Made by a program: the position numbers and the translations under genes. The notes under the pieces are model-generated. The model saw only the letters and a list, made by a program, of their open reading frames with translations, had not been told where the DNA came from and did not search any database. This document shows, in pieces, positions 1 to 6,384 of a DNA stretch of 9,388 bases (its first letter is position 1; each line of letters opens with the position of its first letter). This stretch comes from Candidatus Competibacteraceae bacterium (GTDB lineage: Bacteria; Pseudomonadota; Gammaproteobacteria; Competibacterales; Competibacteraceae). The stretch lies in the NCBI GenBank assembly GCA_020444985.1, contig JAGRHK010000033.1:1-9388 (forward strand), written 5' to 3'.

Positions 1-1575
1 AGGGCGGCAGGAATGGCAGCCATCGGGCGTTTTCCATTCCATGAAATCGAACACCGCACGCAAACTGGTGAGGCGCTGTTCACGAATTACAGTACGCACG
101 GTGTCATGCGCATATTCGGTGCATTTGCACATCGCTTTCTCGGCGGGTGTTTTGCCGATAGTGCCCACCGTTGCGGCCAGAATTTGCTCAACTAGCCCAG
201 TACAGGAACCGCAGGAAGCCGACGCTTTGGTATGCGCCCGCACTTCATCAAGGGTAAACAGTTTTTTGTCGGTAATCGCTTTGACGATGGCGCCCTTGCA
301 CACGCCGTTGCAACCACAAATTTCGGCGTCATCGGCCATCGTCGCCACGTTGAAACCCTCACGACCCGAGTCGGCCATGTGGGCATGACCGAACAGCACG
401 GTTTCACGAAACGCGCTGATGTCGGTATTTTCTCGGAGTAATTGAAAATACCAACTGCCGTCGATGGTATCGCCGTAGAGCACCGCACCCTGCACCCGGT
501 TTTCCTTGACCACCAACTTCTTGTAAACACCCCGCGCTGGATCGCGCAGCACCACTTCTTCGCAACCGGGTCCACCATTGAAATCGCCAGCGGAGAACAG
601 ATCGATACCGGTCACTTTGAGTTTGGTGCTGGTCACCGAGCCTTGATAGCGGCCGATGCCATAACGCGCCAAGTGGTTGGCACAGACCTTGGCTTGTTCC
701 CACAACGGCGCTACCAAGCCATAACACTGGCCACGATGCTGCACACACTCACCGACGGCGTATACCCTGGGGTCATACGTTTGCATCGTGTCGTTAACGA
801 CGATGCCGCGTTCGCAATAGATGCCTGCCTGCTGGGCTAATTCGATATTGGGCCGAATGCCCACTGCCATGACCACCAAATCCGTGGGAATTTCCAGACC
901 GTCCTTGAAGCGCACGGCGCGCACCTGATCCTCACCCAATAAGGCCGCCGTTTGTGCCCCCATCAAAAAGCGCATACCGCGTTCTTCCAGGCTGATCCGC
1001 AGCATGTCCGCAGCCGCCGGATCCAATTGCCGCTCCATCAAGGTATCGAGCACATGAACCACGGTCACTTGCATGCCCTGTTTCATAAGACCGTTCGCGG
1101 CTTCCAAACCGAGCAAGCCACCGCCAATCACCACCGCATTTTTACCGGTGCGTGCTGCCGCCAGCATCGTGTCCACATCGTGGATATCGCGGAAACCGAT
1201 AACACCCGGCAGATCATTACCAGGAAGTGGCAAGATAAACGGATTAGAACCCGTTGCCAGTAAAAGACGGTCGTAAGAAGCTACCGTACCGTTGGCGGAT
1301 TTAACCACACGTCGTGTGCGATGAATTTCGACCACGGGATGCCCCGTATGCAGCTGAATCCCTTTTTCTGCATACCAATCCAAATCGTTGATCATGATTT
1401 GATCAATAGTCTTCTCACCGGCTAATACCGGCGATAACATGATTCGATTGTAATTACCGTGCGACTCTGCTCCGAATACGGTGATATCAAATCTATCTGG
1501 GGCGATTGTTAATAACTCTTCCACTGTCCGCATTCCGGCCATACCATTGCCGATTAAAATGAGTTTTTCTCTCAT
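1..1575 (-). CDS. nirB: Nitrite reductase [NAD(P)H] large subunit, N-terminal 525 residues (3' end outside window)
   Basis: Reading the minus strand from the ATG at 1575, the frame stays open for 525 codons to the window edge. The protein starts MREKLILIGNGMAGMRT, with an FAD-binding GNGMAG at residues 9-14. A second Rossmann motif, VVIGGGLLGLEAA (about 148-160), would bind NAD(P)H. A BFD-like [2Fe-2S] domain follows, with Cys420, Cys422, Cys455 and Cys458 (CGC and CGSC motifs), then a further Cys-rich stretch (CKC at 483-485). The family is about 800-850 residues; the missing C-terminal part would hold the siroheme/[4Fe-4S] catalytic domain that reduces nitrite to ammonium in the cytoplasm. 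An in-frame ATG at 1587 is an alternative start adding four residues; neither start has a good Shine-Dalgarno. Divergence from a nitrate transporter points to assimilatory use, inferred from context. The family call is firm; NADH versus NADPH preference is not visible. Confidence 0.96.
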   Translation of the reverse strand, partial: MREKLILIGNGMAGMRTVEELLTIAPDRFDITVFGAESHGNYNRIMLSPVLAGEKTIDQIMINDLDWYAEKGIQLHTGHPVVEIHRTRRVVKSANGTVASYDRLLLATGSNPFILPLPGNDLPGVIGFRDIHDVDTMLAAARTGKNAVVIGGGLLGLEAANGLMKQGMQVTVVHVLDTLMERQLDPAAADMLRISLEERGMRFLMGAQTAALLGEDQVRAVRFKDGLEIPTDLVVMAVGIRPNIELAQQAGIYCERGIVVNDTMQTYDPRVYAVGECVQHRGQCYGLVAPLWEQAKVCANHLARYGIGRYQGSVTSTKLKVTGIDLFSAGDFNGGPGCEEVVLRDPARGVYKKLVVKENRVQGAVLYGDTIDGSWYFQLLRENTDISAFRETVLFGHAHMADSGREGFNVATMADDAEICGCNGVCKGAIVKAITDKKLFTLDEVRAHTKASASCGSCTGLVEQILAATVGTIGKTPAEKAMCKCTEYAHDTVRTVIREQRLTSLRAVFDFMEWKTPDGCHSCRP

Positions 1576-1630
1576 AGTATTTAGCATCTCAATTGCTTGA
1601 AAAATTGATATCGATTCATGCATGGAGGCT

Positions 1631-1650
1631 GATGTTGGATACACAACACC
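1631..1650 (-). other. Hairpin with six-base loop in the predicted nirB 5' leader
   Basis: On the minus strand the arms GGTGTTG and CAACATC form a 7-bp stem with one G-U pair around a six-base loop (TGTATC). If nirB transcription starts near 1659, as the sigma-54-like element predicts, this hairpin lies about 9 nt into the transcript and about 55 nt before the start codon. Nitrate-assimilation leaders in some proteobacteria carry six-base-loop hairpins bound by ANTAR proteins such as NasT/NasR. Those loops normally have A at position 1 and G at position 4, which this one lacks, so it is not a standard member of that class. Confidence 0.35.
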
Positions 1651-1669
1651 ATAACATGGCAAAGATATT

Positions 1670-1685
1670 AGCAATAATCATACCT
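1670..1685 (-). promoter_or_regulatory. Putative sigma-54 promoter for nirB
   Basis: Read on the minus strand, the element is AGGTATGATTATTGCT. Against the sigma-54 consensus TGGCACG-N4-TTGCW it keeps the invariant GG (1684-1683) and GC (1672-1671) exactly 10 nt apart, plus A and G of the -24 box and all of TTGC. It misses the first T and two other -24 positions. Transcription would start near 1659, giving a leader of about 84 nt. The NtrC-like inverted repeat would then be centred about 112 bp upstream, a usual enhancer distance. Prediction by eye only. Confidence 0.4.
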
Positions 1686-1758
1686 ATAACGCATCTTATT
1701 GTTTAATATATATTTTTAAGTGAATGCACAAAAATCATGAAGCCTTTTAATTCCAGCG

Positions 1759-1784
1759 TTGCACCAAAAACATTCGTGGTGCAA
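1759..1784. promoter_or_regulatory. NtrC-like inverted repeat (candidate shared enhancer)
   Basis: TTGCACCA (1759-1766) and TGGTGCAA (1777-1784) form a perfect 8-bp inverted repeat around a 10-nt spacer. The half-sites equal those of classical NtrC sites (TGCACCA / TGGTGCA in enteric glnA). The spacing is 7 bp longer than the canonical 17-bp dyad, so this is not a textbook NtrC site. A further half-site-like copy, GCACCAC, lies at 1811-1817. It sits between two divergent sigma-54-like elements at enhancer-like distances, and between two genes of nitrogen assimilation, which together support a regulator site. It could instead be the operator of another dimeric regulator, or act as an RNA hairpin if transcribed. 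Confidence 0.5.
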
Positions 1785-1884
1785 TGAATTCGGATCTAAA
1801 ATGGCGCGCCGCACCACAATAATCAACACAATCAGATATGATATTCTTGAATATTAATAGTATAAACAAATAATTATATTGATT

Positions 1885-1900
1885 AGGCTTGTTTTTTGCA
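1885..1900 (+). promoter_or_regulatory. Putative sigma-54 promoter for nasA
   Basis: AGGCTTGTTTTTTGCA keeps GG at 1886-1887 and GC at 1898-1899 with the required 10-nt gap, plus C and G in the -24 box and a complete TTGCA in the -12 box. The first T and the AC of the -24 box are changed. The start site would be near 1911, leaving a leader of about 30 nt before the GTG at 1941. The inverted repeat at 1759-1784 is then centred about 139 bp upstream. The match is better than the one facing nirB but is still a prediction. Confidence 0.45.
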
Positions 1901-1940
1901 TTAGGCGCTTCATCTTTTAATCCTTCTGGAGCGTGATCTT

Positions 1941-3407
1941 GTGAGCGTCCCAAAAATCAATCTGTTATCGTTCAACGGTAATGTCCGCACCTTGCACTTG
2001 GGTTGGATCGCTTTTTTCATCAGTTTTTTTGTCTGGTTCAATCATGCACCATTAATGGCCTCAATCCGTGATGCGCTTGATTTAAGTGATCAACAAGTCA
2101 AAACCTTGCTCATTCTCAATGTCGCCTTGACGATTCCCGCCCGTATCGTGATTGGCATGTTGGTTGATCGCTTCGGGCCACGCATCATGTACACCTGCCT
2201 GCTAGCCATCTCCAGTGTGCTCTGTTTTTTCTTTGCCATAGCGAATAGTTTCGAGCAAATGGCGCTTGCACGTTTTCTGCTTGGTTTTGTCGGAGCCGGT
2301 TTCGTGATTGGTATCCGTTTGATTAGCGAATGGTTCCCCGCCAAGCAAGTGGGACTGGCAGAAGGTATTTATGGCGGTTGGGGAAATTTCGGTTCGGCAG
2401 GCGCTGCGCTGACCTTACCGGCTATTGCCTTGATGTTCGGTGGCGCGGACGGCTGGCGTTACGCACTGGCGCTGACCGGTGTTATCGCGCTGATTTACTC
2501 AGGCATCTTCTACCTGTCGGTACGTGATACTCCCAAAGGATCGACCTACTTCAAACCCAAGAAGATGGGTGCCATGGAAGTCACCAGTAAAGCCGATTTG
2601 ATACTGTACATCATCATGAATATCCCGATGTACGCGACCTTGGCGTTACTAACCTGGAAACTCTCTCCAGTAAATTTAGGTTTACTCAGTGCGAATATTT
2701 CTATTGGCATCTATATCGCCTTAGTTGCTTTATTTGCTTACAATGTTTACAAGATCATTCATGTAAATAGCGAAGTGCTTACTCAACCCGTGCCGGAACT
2801 TCATCGCTATAAATTTAAGCAAGTTGCGGTACTGAATTTGGCTTATCTTGTCACCTTCGGTTCAGAGCTAGCGGTTGTTTCGATGTTGCCTTTATTTTTC
2901 AAGGACACCTTCGATTTATCGCTGGTTCAAGCGGGCTTGGTTGCTTCCGGATTTGCTTTCATGAATCTAGCGGCACGCCCTGGTGGTGGATTGATCAGCG
3001 ACCATTTTGGCCGTAAAAAAACCTTGAGTATTTTATTGCTCGGTTTGACGGTCGGTTATTTCGCCATGAGCCAAATCAACTCTTCCTGGCCATTGATTGT
3101 TGCGGTCATCACCACGATGGCTTGTTCTTTCTTCGTGCAAGCCGGTGAAGGCGCGGTATTTGCTATGGTGCCACTGATCAAGCGCCGCTTGACCGGTCAA
3201 ATTGCAGGGATGACCGGTGCTTATGGCAATGTCGGCGGAGTTCTATTTCTCACCGTACTCTCTTTTGTAGATGCTTCGACCTTCTTTCTGGTGATAGCCT
3301 GTTCAGCGATTGTGATATTGGGTATTACCCAACTACTCGATGAGCCTGCCGGTCAGATTGCCGAGATCATGCCGGATGGTACGGTGCAGATGATCGACGT
3401 CACCTAA
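1941..3407 (+). CDS. nasA: Nitrate/nitrite transporter, MFS NasA/NrtP (NarK-like) family
   Basis: This 488-residue polytopic inner-membrane protein takes up nitrate and/or nitrite for assimilation. Both nitrate signature segments of the NNP family are present: GGWGNFGSAGA (145-155, TM5) and GAYGNVGGVLF (426-436, TM11). MFS loop motifs appear as LVDRFGPR (74-81) and DHFGRKK (354-360). Arg68 (TM2) and Arg346 (TM8) fit the substrate-binding arginine pair known in E. coli NarK. Between the two six-helix halves, residues about 210-290 form an insert with two extra hydrophobic stretches (about 219-239 and 248-273). This makes the protein longer than a minimal 12-TM NarK (about 400-460) and like the longer NrtP/NasA type. 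The start is GTG at 1941, with GGAG at 1928-1931 as ribosome site; the short Lys/Arg-poor N-terminus leads straight into TM1. It is divergent from nirB and followed after 18 nt by the phosphatase-kinase gene. Nitrate versus nitrite preference is not readable. Confidence 0.93.
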   Translation: MSVPKINLLSFNGNVRTLHLGWIAFFISFFVWFNHAPLMASIRDALDLSDQQVKTLLILNVALTIPARIVIGMLVDRFGPRIMYTCLLAISSVLCFFFAIANSFEQMALARFLLGFVGAGFVIGIRLISEWFPAKQVGLAEGIYGGWGNFGSAGAALTLPAIALMFGGADGWRYALALTGVIALIYSGIFYLSVRDTPKGSTYFKPKKMGAMEVTSKADLILYIIMNIPMYATLALLTWKLSPVNLGLLSANISIGIYIALVALFAYNVYKIIHVNSEVLTQPVPELHRYKFKQVAVLNLAYLVTFGSELAVVSMLPLFFKDTFDLSLVQAGLVASGFAFMNLAARPGGGLISDHFGRKKTLSILLLGLTVGYFAMSQINSSWPLIVAVITTMACSFFVQAGEGAVFAMVPLIKRRLTGQIAGMTGAYGNVGGVLFLTVLSFVDASTFFLVIACSAIVILGITQLLDEPAGQIAEIMPDGTVQMIDVT

Positions 3408-3425
3408 AATATCCTTGATGAGGAC

Positions 3426-5153
3426 ATGAGTCGCAGCTTAGAAATTCGCCTCGGTCAATTCTCCGACCGAGGTATTAAACCTGCCAATGAAGATTTTTAT
3501 GGCGCATTGATTCCAGAAGGTGAAACACTGACGCTGAAAGGTGCAGCATTCGCTATTGCGGATGGCATGAGTTCCAGCGAACTGGCTCGCTTGGCTGCCG
3601 AATACGCCATCAAGAATTTTCTCAACGATTATTTCGCCACCCCAGATTCCTGGACTGTTCGCCATTCTGGTGAGCGGGTATTGAGCGCCTTGAATCGTTG
3701 GTTATGTGGACAAAGCGCGTCGATGCACGATCCAGCGCGAGGCATGGTCACCACCTTCAGTGCCCTGGTGCTGAAATCAACGACCGCACATCTCTTTCAT
3801 ATCGGCGATACTCGCATCTGGCAATTGCGTGGCGCTACGCTAGAACCGCTGACACGGGATCACCACAGTTGGGTCAGTGCCCAACGGGTTTATCTGAATC
3901 GCGCTTTGGGCATTGATACTCACCTGGAAATCGATTATCGCAGCCTATCTGTTGAAATTGGCGACCGTTATTTATTGACCACGGATGGTATTCATGAATA
4001 TGTGCCGCCACTGCATATCAAACAACTCATTGCTGAAAATTGCAACAATCTTGATGCAGCTTGCCGCGCATTGACTGCTGCCGCTCGTATCGCGGGTAGT
4101 CCCGATAATCTCAGTTGCCAATTGCTTTGCATCGATAATTTACCGACGCCAGATGTTGATTCTACTTTTCGGAAATTAACCGAATTACCATTTCCGCCAC
4201 CTTTAGAACCCGGCATGGTTCTGGATGGCTATCATATTCTGCGGGAAATTCATAGCAGCCCTCGCAGCCAGCTTTATTTGGCGCGCGACGGGAATTCTGG
4301 AAAACTCGTTGCTTTAAAAACTCCCTCTGTGAATTTCGAGGATGATCCTGGCTATCTGGAACGATTCCGCCACGAAGAATGGGTCGGTCGGCGTATTCAA
4401 AATCCTCATGTGTTAAAAGTGATCGAGACGACACAACGACGGCGTTTCCTTTATCACATCCTGGAATATTTGGATGGTCAGACTTTAAGACAATGGATGG
4501 CCGATCATCCTCATCCGCCTTTGATTAAGGCGCGGGAGATTTTGGAACAAATCGCCAGTGGCATTCGTGCTTTTCACCGTTTAGACATGTTGCATCGGGA
4601 TTTGAAACCGGAAAATATTCACATCGATCAGCATGGCATTGTACGCATTATCGATTTCGGCTCGACAAAGATTGCTGGGATCGCTGAAATAGCCTCGCCG
4701 ATCATGCAAAGCGATCTACTGGGTACTAAGAATTATGTTGCCCCAGAAATTTTACTTGGTGCGCCAGCGACAACGAGCGCCGATCTATTCGCTTTTGGGG
4801 TGATCGCCTATGAATTGCTGACTGGTCATTTGCCTTATGGTGAACGACTAGGCCGGGAGATCAATGCAAAATGGATGGCGCGGTTGCGCTATATGTCGGC
4901 GCGAAATGAACGACCGGATTTGCCGGTTTGGGTAGATGGCGCTTTGGAAAAAGCGGTACGGCTTGATCCGAGGCGTCGTTACGCGGTCGAAACAGAGTTG
5001 CCTTTTGATTTACGTCACCCGAATTCAGAATTTATCGAGCGCCCGATTCGCCCTTTGCTGGAACGCAATCCGGTCGGTTTCTGGCGTACTATAGCCTTAT
5101 TGTCGCTGCTCGGTAATCTGGTGTTGTTTTATTGGTTACATCCAGGTGGATAG
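3426..5153 (+). CDS. Bifunctional PP2C phosphatase / Ser-Thr protein kinase with C-terminal membrane anchor
   Basis: The 575 residues fuse two opposing enzymes. Residues about 5-238 are a PP2C-type phosphatase with the metal-binding acids in place: NED (21-23), ADGM (Asp46), GDTR (Asp128), TTDG (Asp187) and SPDN (Asp227). After a Pro-rich linker (about 250-263) comes a Hanks-type kinase (about 268-520): Lys298 in VALK, Glu317/318 for helix C, HRDLKPEN (390-397, catalytic Asp392), DFG (410-412), APE (439-441) and DLFAFG (453-458). All catalytic residues are retained, but the glycine-rich loop is degenerate (EIHSSPRSQLYLA, no GxGxxG). A single hydrophobic helix at about 552-570 ends five residues before the C-terminus, so both domains should face the cytoplasm. 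GAGG (3420-3423) lies only 2 nt before the ATG, an unusually tight ribosome site suggesting coupling to nasA translation. Proteins of this layout are known beside nasA/nirB in Pseudomonas and relatives; their target is, to my knowledge, undetermined. Regulation of nitrate uptake is an inference from context. Confidence 0.93.
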   Translation: MSRSLEIRLGQFSDRGIKPANEDFYGALIPEGETLTLKGAAFAIADGMSSSELARLAAEYAIKNFLNDYFATPDSWTVRHSGERVLSALNRWLCGQSASMHDPARGMVTTFSALVLKSTTAHLFHIGDTRIWQLRGATLEPLTRDHHSWVSAQRVYLNRALGIDTHLEIDYRSLSVEIGDRYLLTTDGIHEYVPPLHIKQLIAENCNNLDAACRALTAAARIAGSPDNLSCQLLCIDNLPTPDVDSTFRKLTELPFPPPLEPGMVLDGYHILREIHSSPRSQLYLARDGNSGKLVALKTPSVNFEDDPGYLERFRHEEWVGRRIQNPHVLKVIETTQRRRFLYHILEYLDGQTLRQWMADHPHPPLIKAREILEQIASGIRAFHRLDMLHRDLKPENIHIDQHGIVRIIDFGSTKIAGIAEIASPIMQSDLLGTKNYVAPEILLGAPATTSADLFAFGVIAYELLTGHLPYGERLGREINAKWMARLRYMSARNERPDLPVWVDGALEKAVRLDPRRRYAVETELPFDLRHPNSEFIERPIRPLLERNPVGFWRTIALLSLLGNLVLFYWLHPGG

Positions 5154-5181
5154 GCTCTCCACTAGGGTGCATTCCAATTTT

Positions 5182-5196
5182 ACCTCCGAGGTTTTT
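5182..5196 (+). terminator. Weak candidate rho-independent terminator after the kinase gene
   Basis: ACCT (5182-5185) and AGGT (5189-5192) can pair across a 3-nt loop and are followed by TTTT (5193-5196), 29 nt after the kinase stop codon. The stem is only 4 bp, too short for an efficient terminator. A second hairpin with a 6-bp stem (5145-5150 with 5158-5163) spans the kinase stop codon but has no U-run. Together they may attenuate transcription between the nitrogen block and the downstream regulator. Confidence 0.25.
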
Positions 5197-5281
5197 GCCT
5201 GATCCTCCAGAGGCGCGATCAAGTTGCTATGCGTACAGATCTCATCAAAACTGAAAATCGGCATAAGGGGGAGGGGAATTG

Positions 5282-6214
5282 ATGCGCCAACAGAATGACT
5301 TTGCGTCGCTACACTCCGGCGCGTCCGCGATCACGCCTCCCGCCTTCGCAGAGCGGATTGCGCGCTGGACCGAGGGAACAAATCAGGCCGCTACGGCCAT
5401 TCCTGGCTTGATCCTGCACCGCTGGGAAGCGCCCACCGAACCAACCAGTTATATGCTTGCCCCCAATGTTTGCCTGATCGGACAAGGGGTCAAACGAATC
5501 ATGCTCGGCGAGGATGTTTATGTGTATGACCCGCAAAGTTTCCTGCTGTCGTCTGTGGATCTGCCGGTCGTGGCGCAAATTCTTGAAGCGAGCCAAGACA
5601 AACCTTACCCGGGGCTGACCCTGGAACTGGATTTAAACGCCCTCTCTGAACTGATGGTGGATACGACCCTGCCAGCTACTCTTTTCCAGCAGGCCTGCCG
5701 AGGGATGGCTGTCAGCCGTCTCTCTTCGCCCTTGGTCGCTGCGGTTCAGCGTTTGCTTGAATTGTTGGATGCCCCACAACACATCCCGATTCTCGCCCCG
5801 CTTATCCAGCGGGAAATCGATTACTGGCTGTTGATGAGCGACCAGGGGCCGCGTTTGCGGCAAATGATTTCAGCGGGCAGTCGTGGCCACCAGATCGCAC
5901 GCGCCATCGGTTGGCTGAAAGATAACTTCAACAAACCGTTCCAGATCTCGGATTTGGCAAACCGCATCGGGATGAGCAGTTCCGCATTTCATCAGCATTT
6001 TCGTGCACTGACGGCGATGACGCCTTTGCAGTTTCAGAAGAAGCTGCGCCTGAATGAAGCACGACGGTTGATGTTGATGGAGAATCTGGAGGCTTCCAAT
6101 GCCGCATTCCAGGTCGGTTATGAAAGCCCTTCCCAATTCAGCCGCGAATATAATCGTCTGTTCGGCGCGCCGCCATTGCGTGACATCAAAAATCTGCGGC
6201 AAATTTCGGCGTAG
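5282..6214 (+). CDS. AraC-family transcriptional regulator with AraC_N domain (YqhC-like)
   Basis: This 310-residue cytoplasmic DNA-binding protein has an N-terminal AraC_N (PF06719-type) sensor/dimerisation domain at about 25-185. That domain includes the family-typical block LIGQGVKRIMLGEDVYVYDP and the following YPGLTLELDL segment. The C-terminal AraC DNA-binding domain (about 205-298) has a first HTH around ISDLANRIGMSSSAFHQHFR and a second around AAFQVGYESPSQFSREYNRL, both close to consensus. E. coli YqhC, of the same family, activates aldehyde-reductase genes in response to reactive aldehydes; whether this protein shares that role is unknown. I chose ATG 5282 over the TTG at 5279 because a very G-rich ribosome site (5267-5276) is better spaced from it. 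It stands between the nitrate block and the gcv genes, all on the same strand. No target such as an aldehyde reductase gene is in the window, so its regulon cannot be inferred. Confidence 0.9.
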   Translation: MRQQNDFASLHSGASAITPPAFAERIARWTEGTNQAATAIPGLILHRWEAPTEPTSYMLAPNVCLIGQGVKRIMLGEDVYVYDPQSFLLSSVDLPVVAQILEASQDKPYPGLTLELDLNALSELMVDTTLPATLFQQACRGMAVSRLSSPLVAAVQRLLELLDAPQHIPILAPLIQREIDYWLLMSDQGPRLRQMISAGSRGHQIARAIGWLKDNFNKPFQISDLANRIGMSSSAFHQHFRALTAMTPLQFQKKLRLNEARRLMLMENLEASNAAFQVGYESPSQFSREYNRLFGAPPLRDIKNLRQISA

Positions 6215-6279
6215 TAGGACGGAACTGATCACGCAAAACCTATTCCATAACGAGACACTTTTCACTCGCTTGCAGGAGA

Positions 6280-6303
6280 GGGATTGGGGAAAAGGGTAGT
6301 GGG
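6280..6303 (+). other. Four-run G-quadruplex motif in the gcvT leader
   Basis: Runs of G lie at 6280-6282, 6286-6289, 6294-6296 and 6301-6303 on the plus (sense) strand, separated by loops of 3, 4 and 4 nt. This satisfies the usual G3+N1-7 pattern. It lies in the 170-nt gap between the AraC-family gene and gcvT, about 81 nt before the gcvT start codon, and so could fold in either DNA or leader RNA. The rest of the gap shows no convincing terminator, promoter or glycine-riboswitch core. Confidence 0.5.
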
Positions 6304-6384
6304 CTTTTAAGCGTATTGTTACGGTATCCCCAGCAGACCATTTCAGGCTAACATGCGCCATCCATTGCTTGAGGATTTCTTTGC

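Larger units (their letters stand above)
1576..1940. promoter_or_regulatory. Divergent nirB-nasA regulatory region
   Basis: This 365-nt spacer lies between two divergent nitrogen genes and is strikingly AT-rich apart from one GC-rich patch (GGCGCGCC at 1803-1810). I see no convincing gene in it: the minus-strand open frame 1747-1953 has no family resemblance and runs into the start of nasA. It holds an NtrC-like inverted repeat, two outward-facing sigma-54-like elements and a hairpin in the predicted nirB leader, each listed separately. A sigma-70-like pair (TTGAAT at 1847-1852, AATAAT at 1869-1874, 16-nt spacing) also faces nasA. In DNA this AT-rich such matches arise easily, so I give that one little weight. 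Confidence 0.75.

Noticed and set aside
442..840. Plus-strand open frame of 132 codons opposite nirB
   Set aside because: It is antisense to firmly recognised nirB coding sequence, has no family-like motifs and no ribosome site; same for the other plus-strand frames in 13-1276.
1654..1678. Plus-strand sigma-54-like TGGCAAAGATATTAGCA
   Set aside because: The gap between GG and GC is 11 nt instead of 10, and it would point away from the nearest start with a leader of more than 250 nt.
1747..1953. Minus-strand 68-codon frame in the nirB-nasA spacer
   Set aside because: Low-complexity composition, no recognisable motif, overlaps the nasA start and the predicted regulatory sites.
5201..5220. Short inverted repeat GATC...GATC around CCTCCAGAGG before the AraC-family gene
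   Set aside because: Short arms and no conserved operator pattern; likely chance.
5870..6361. Minus-strand 163-codon frame opposite the AraC-family gene
   Set aside because: Overlaps the strongly conserved HTH region of the regulator in antisense; composition typical of a shadow frame.
6215..6384. Possible glycine riboswitch before gcvT, suggested by a GGAGAG-like string at 6275-6280
   Set aside because: The conserved core expected after it (a GCCGAAGG-type segment and the second aptamer features) is not present, so the match is only to a short purine string.
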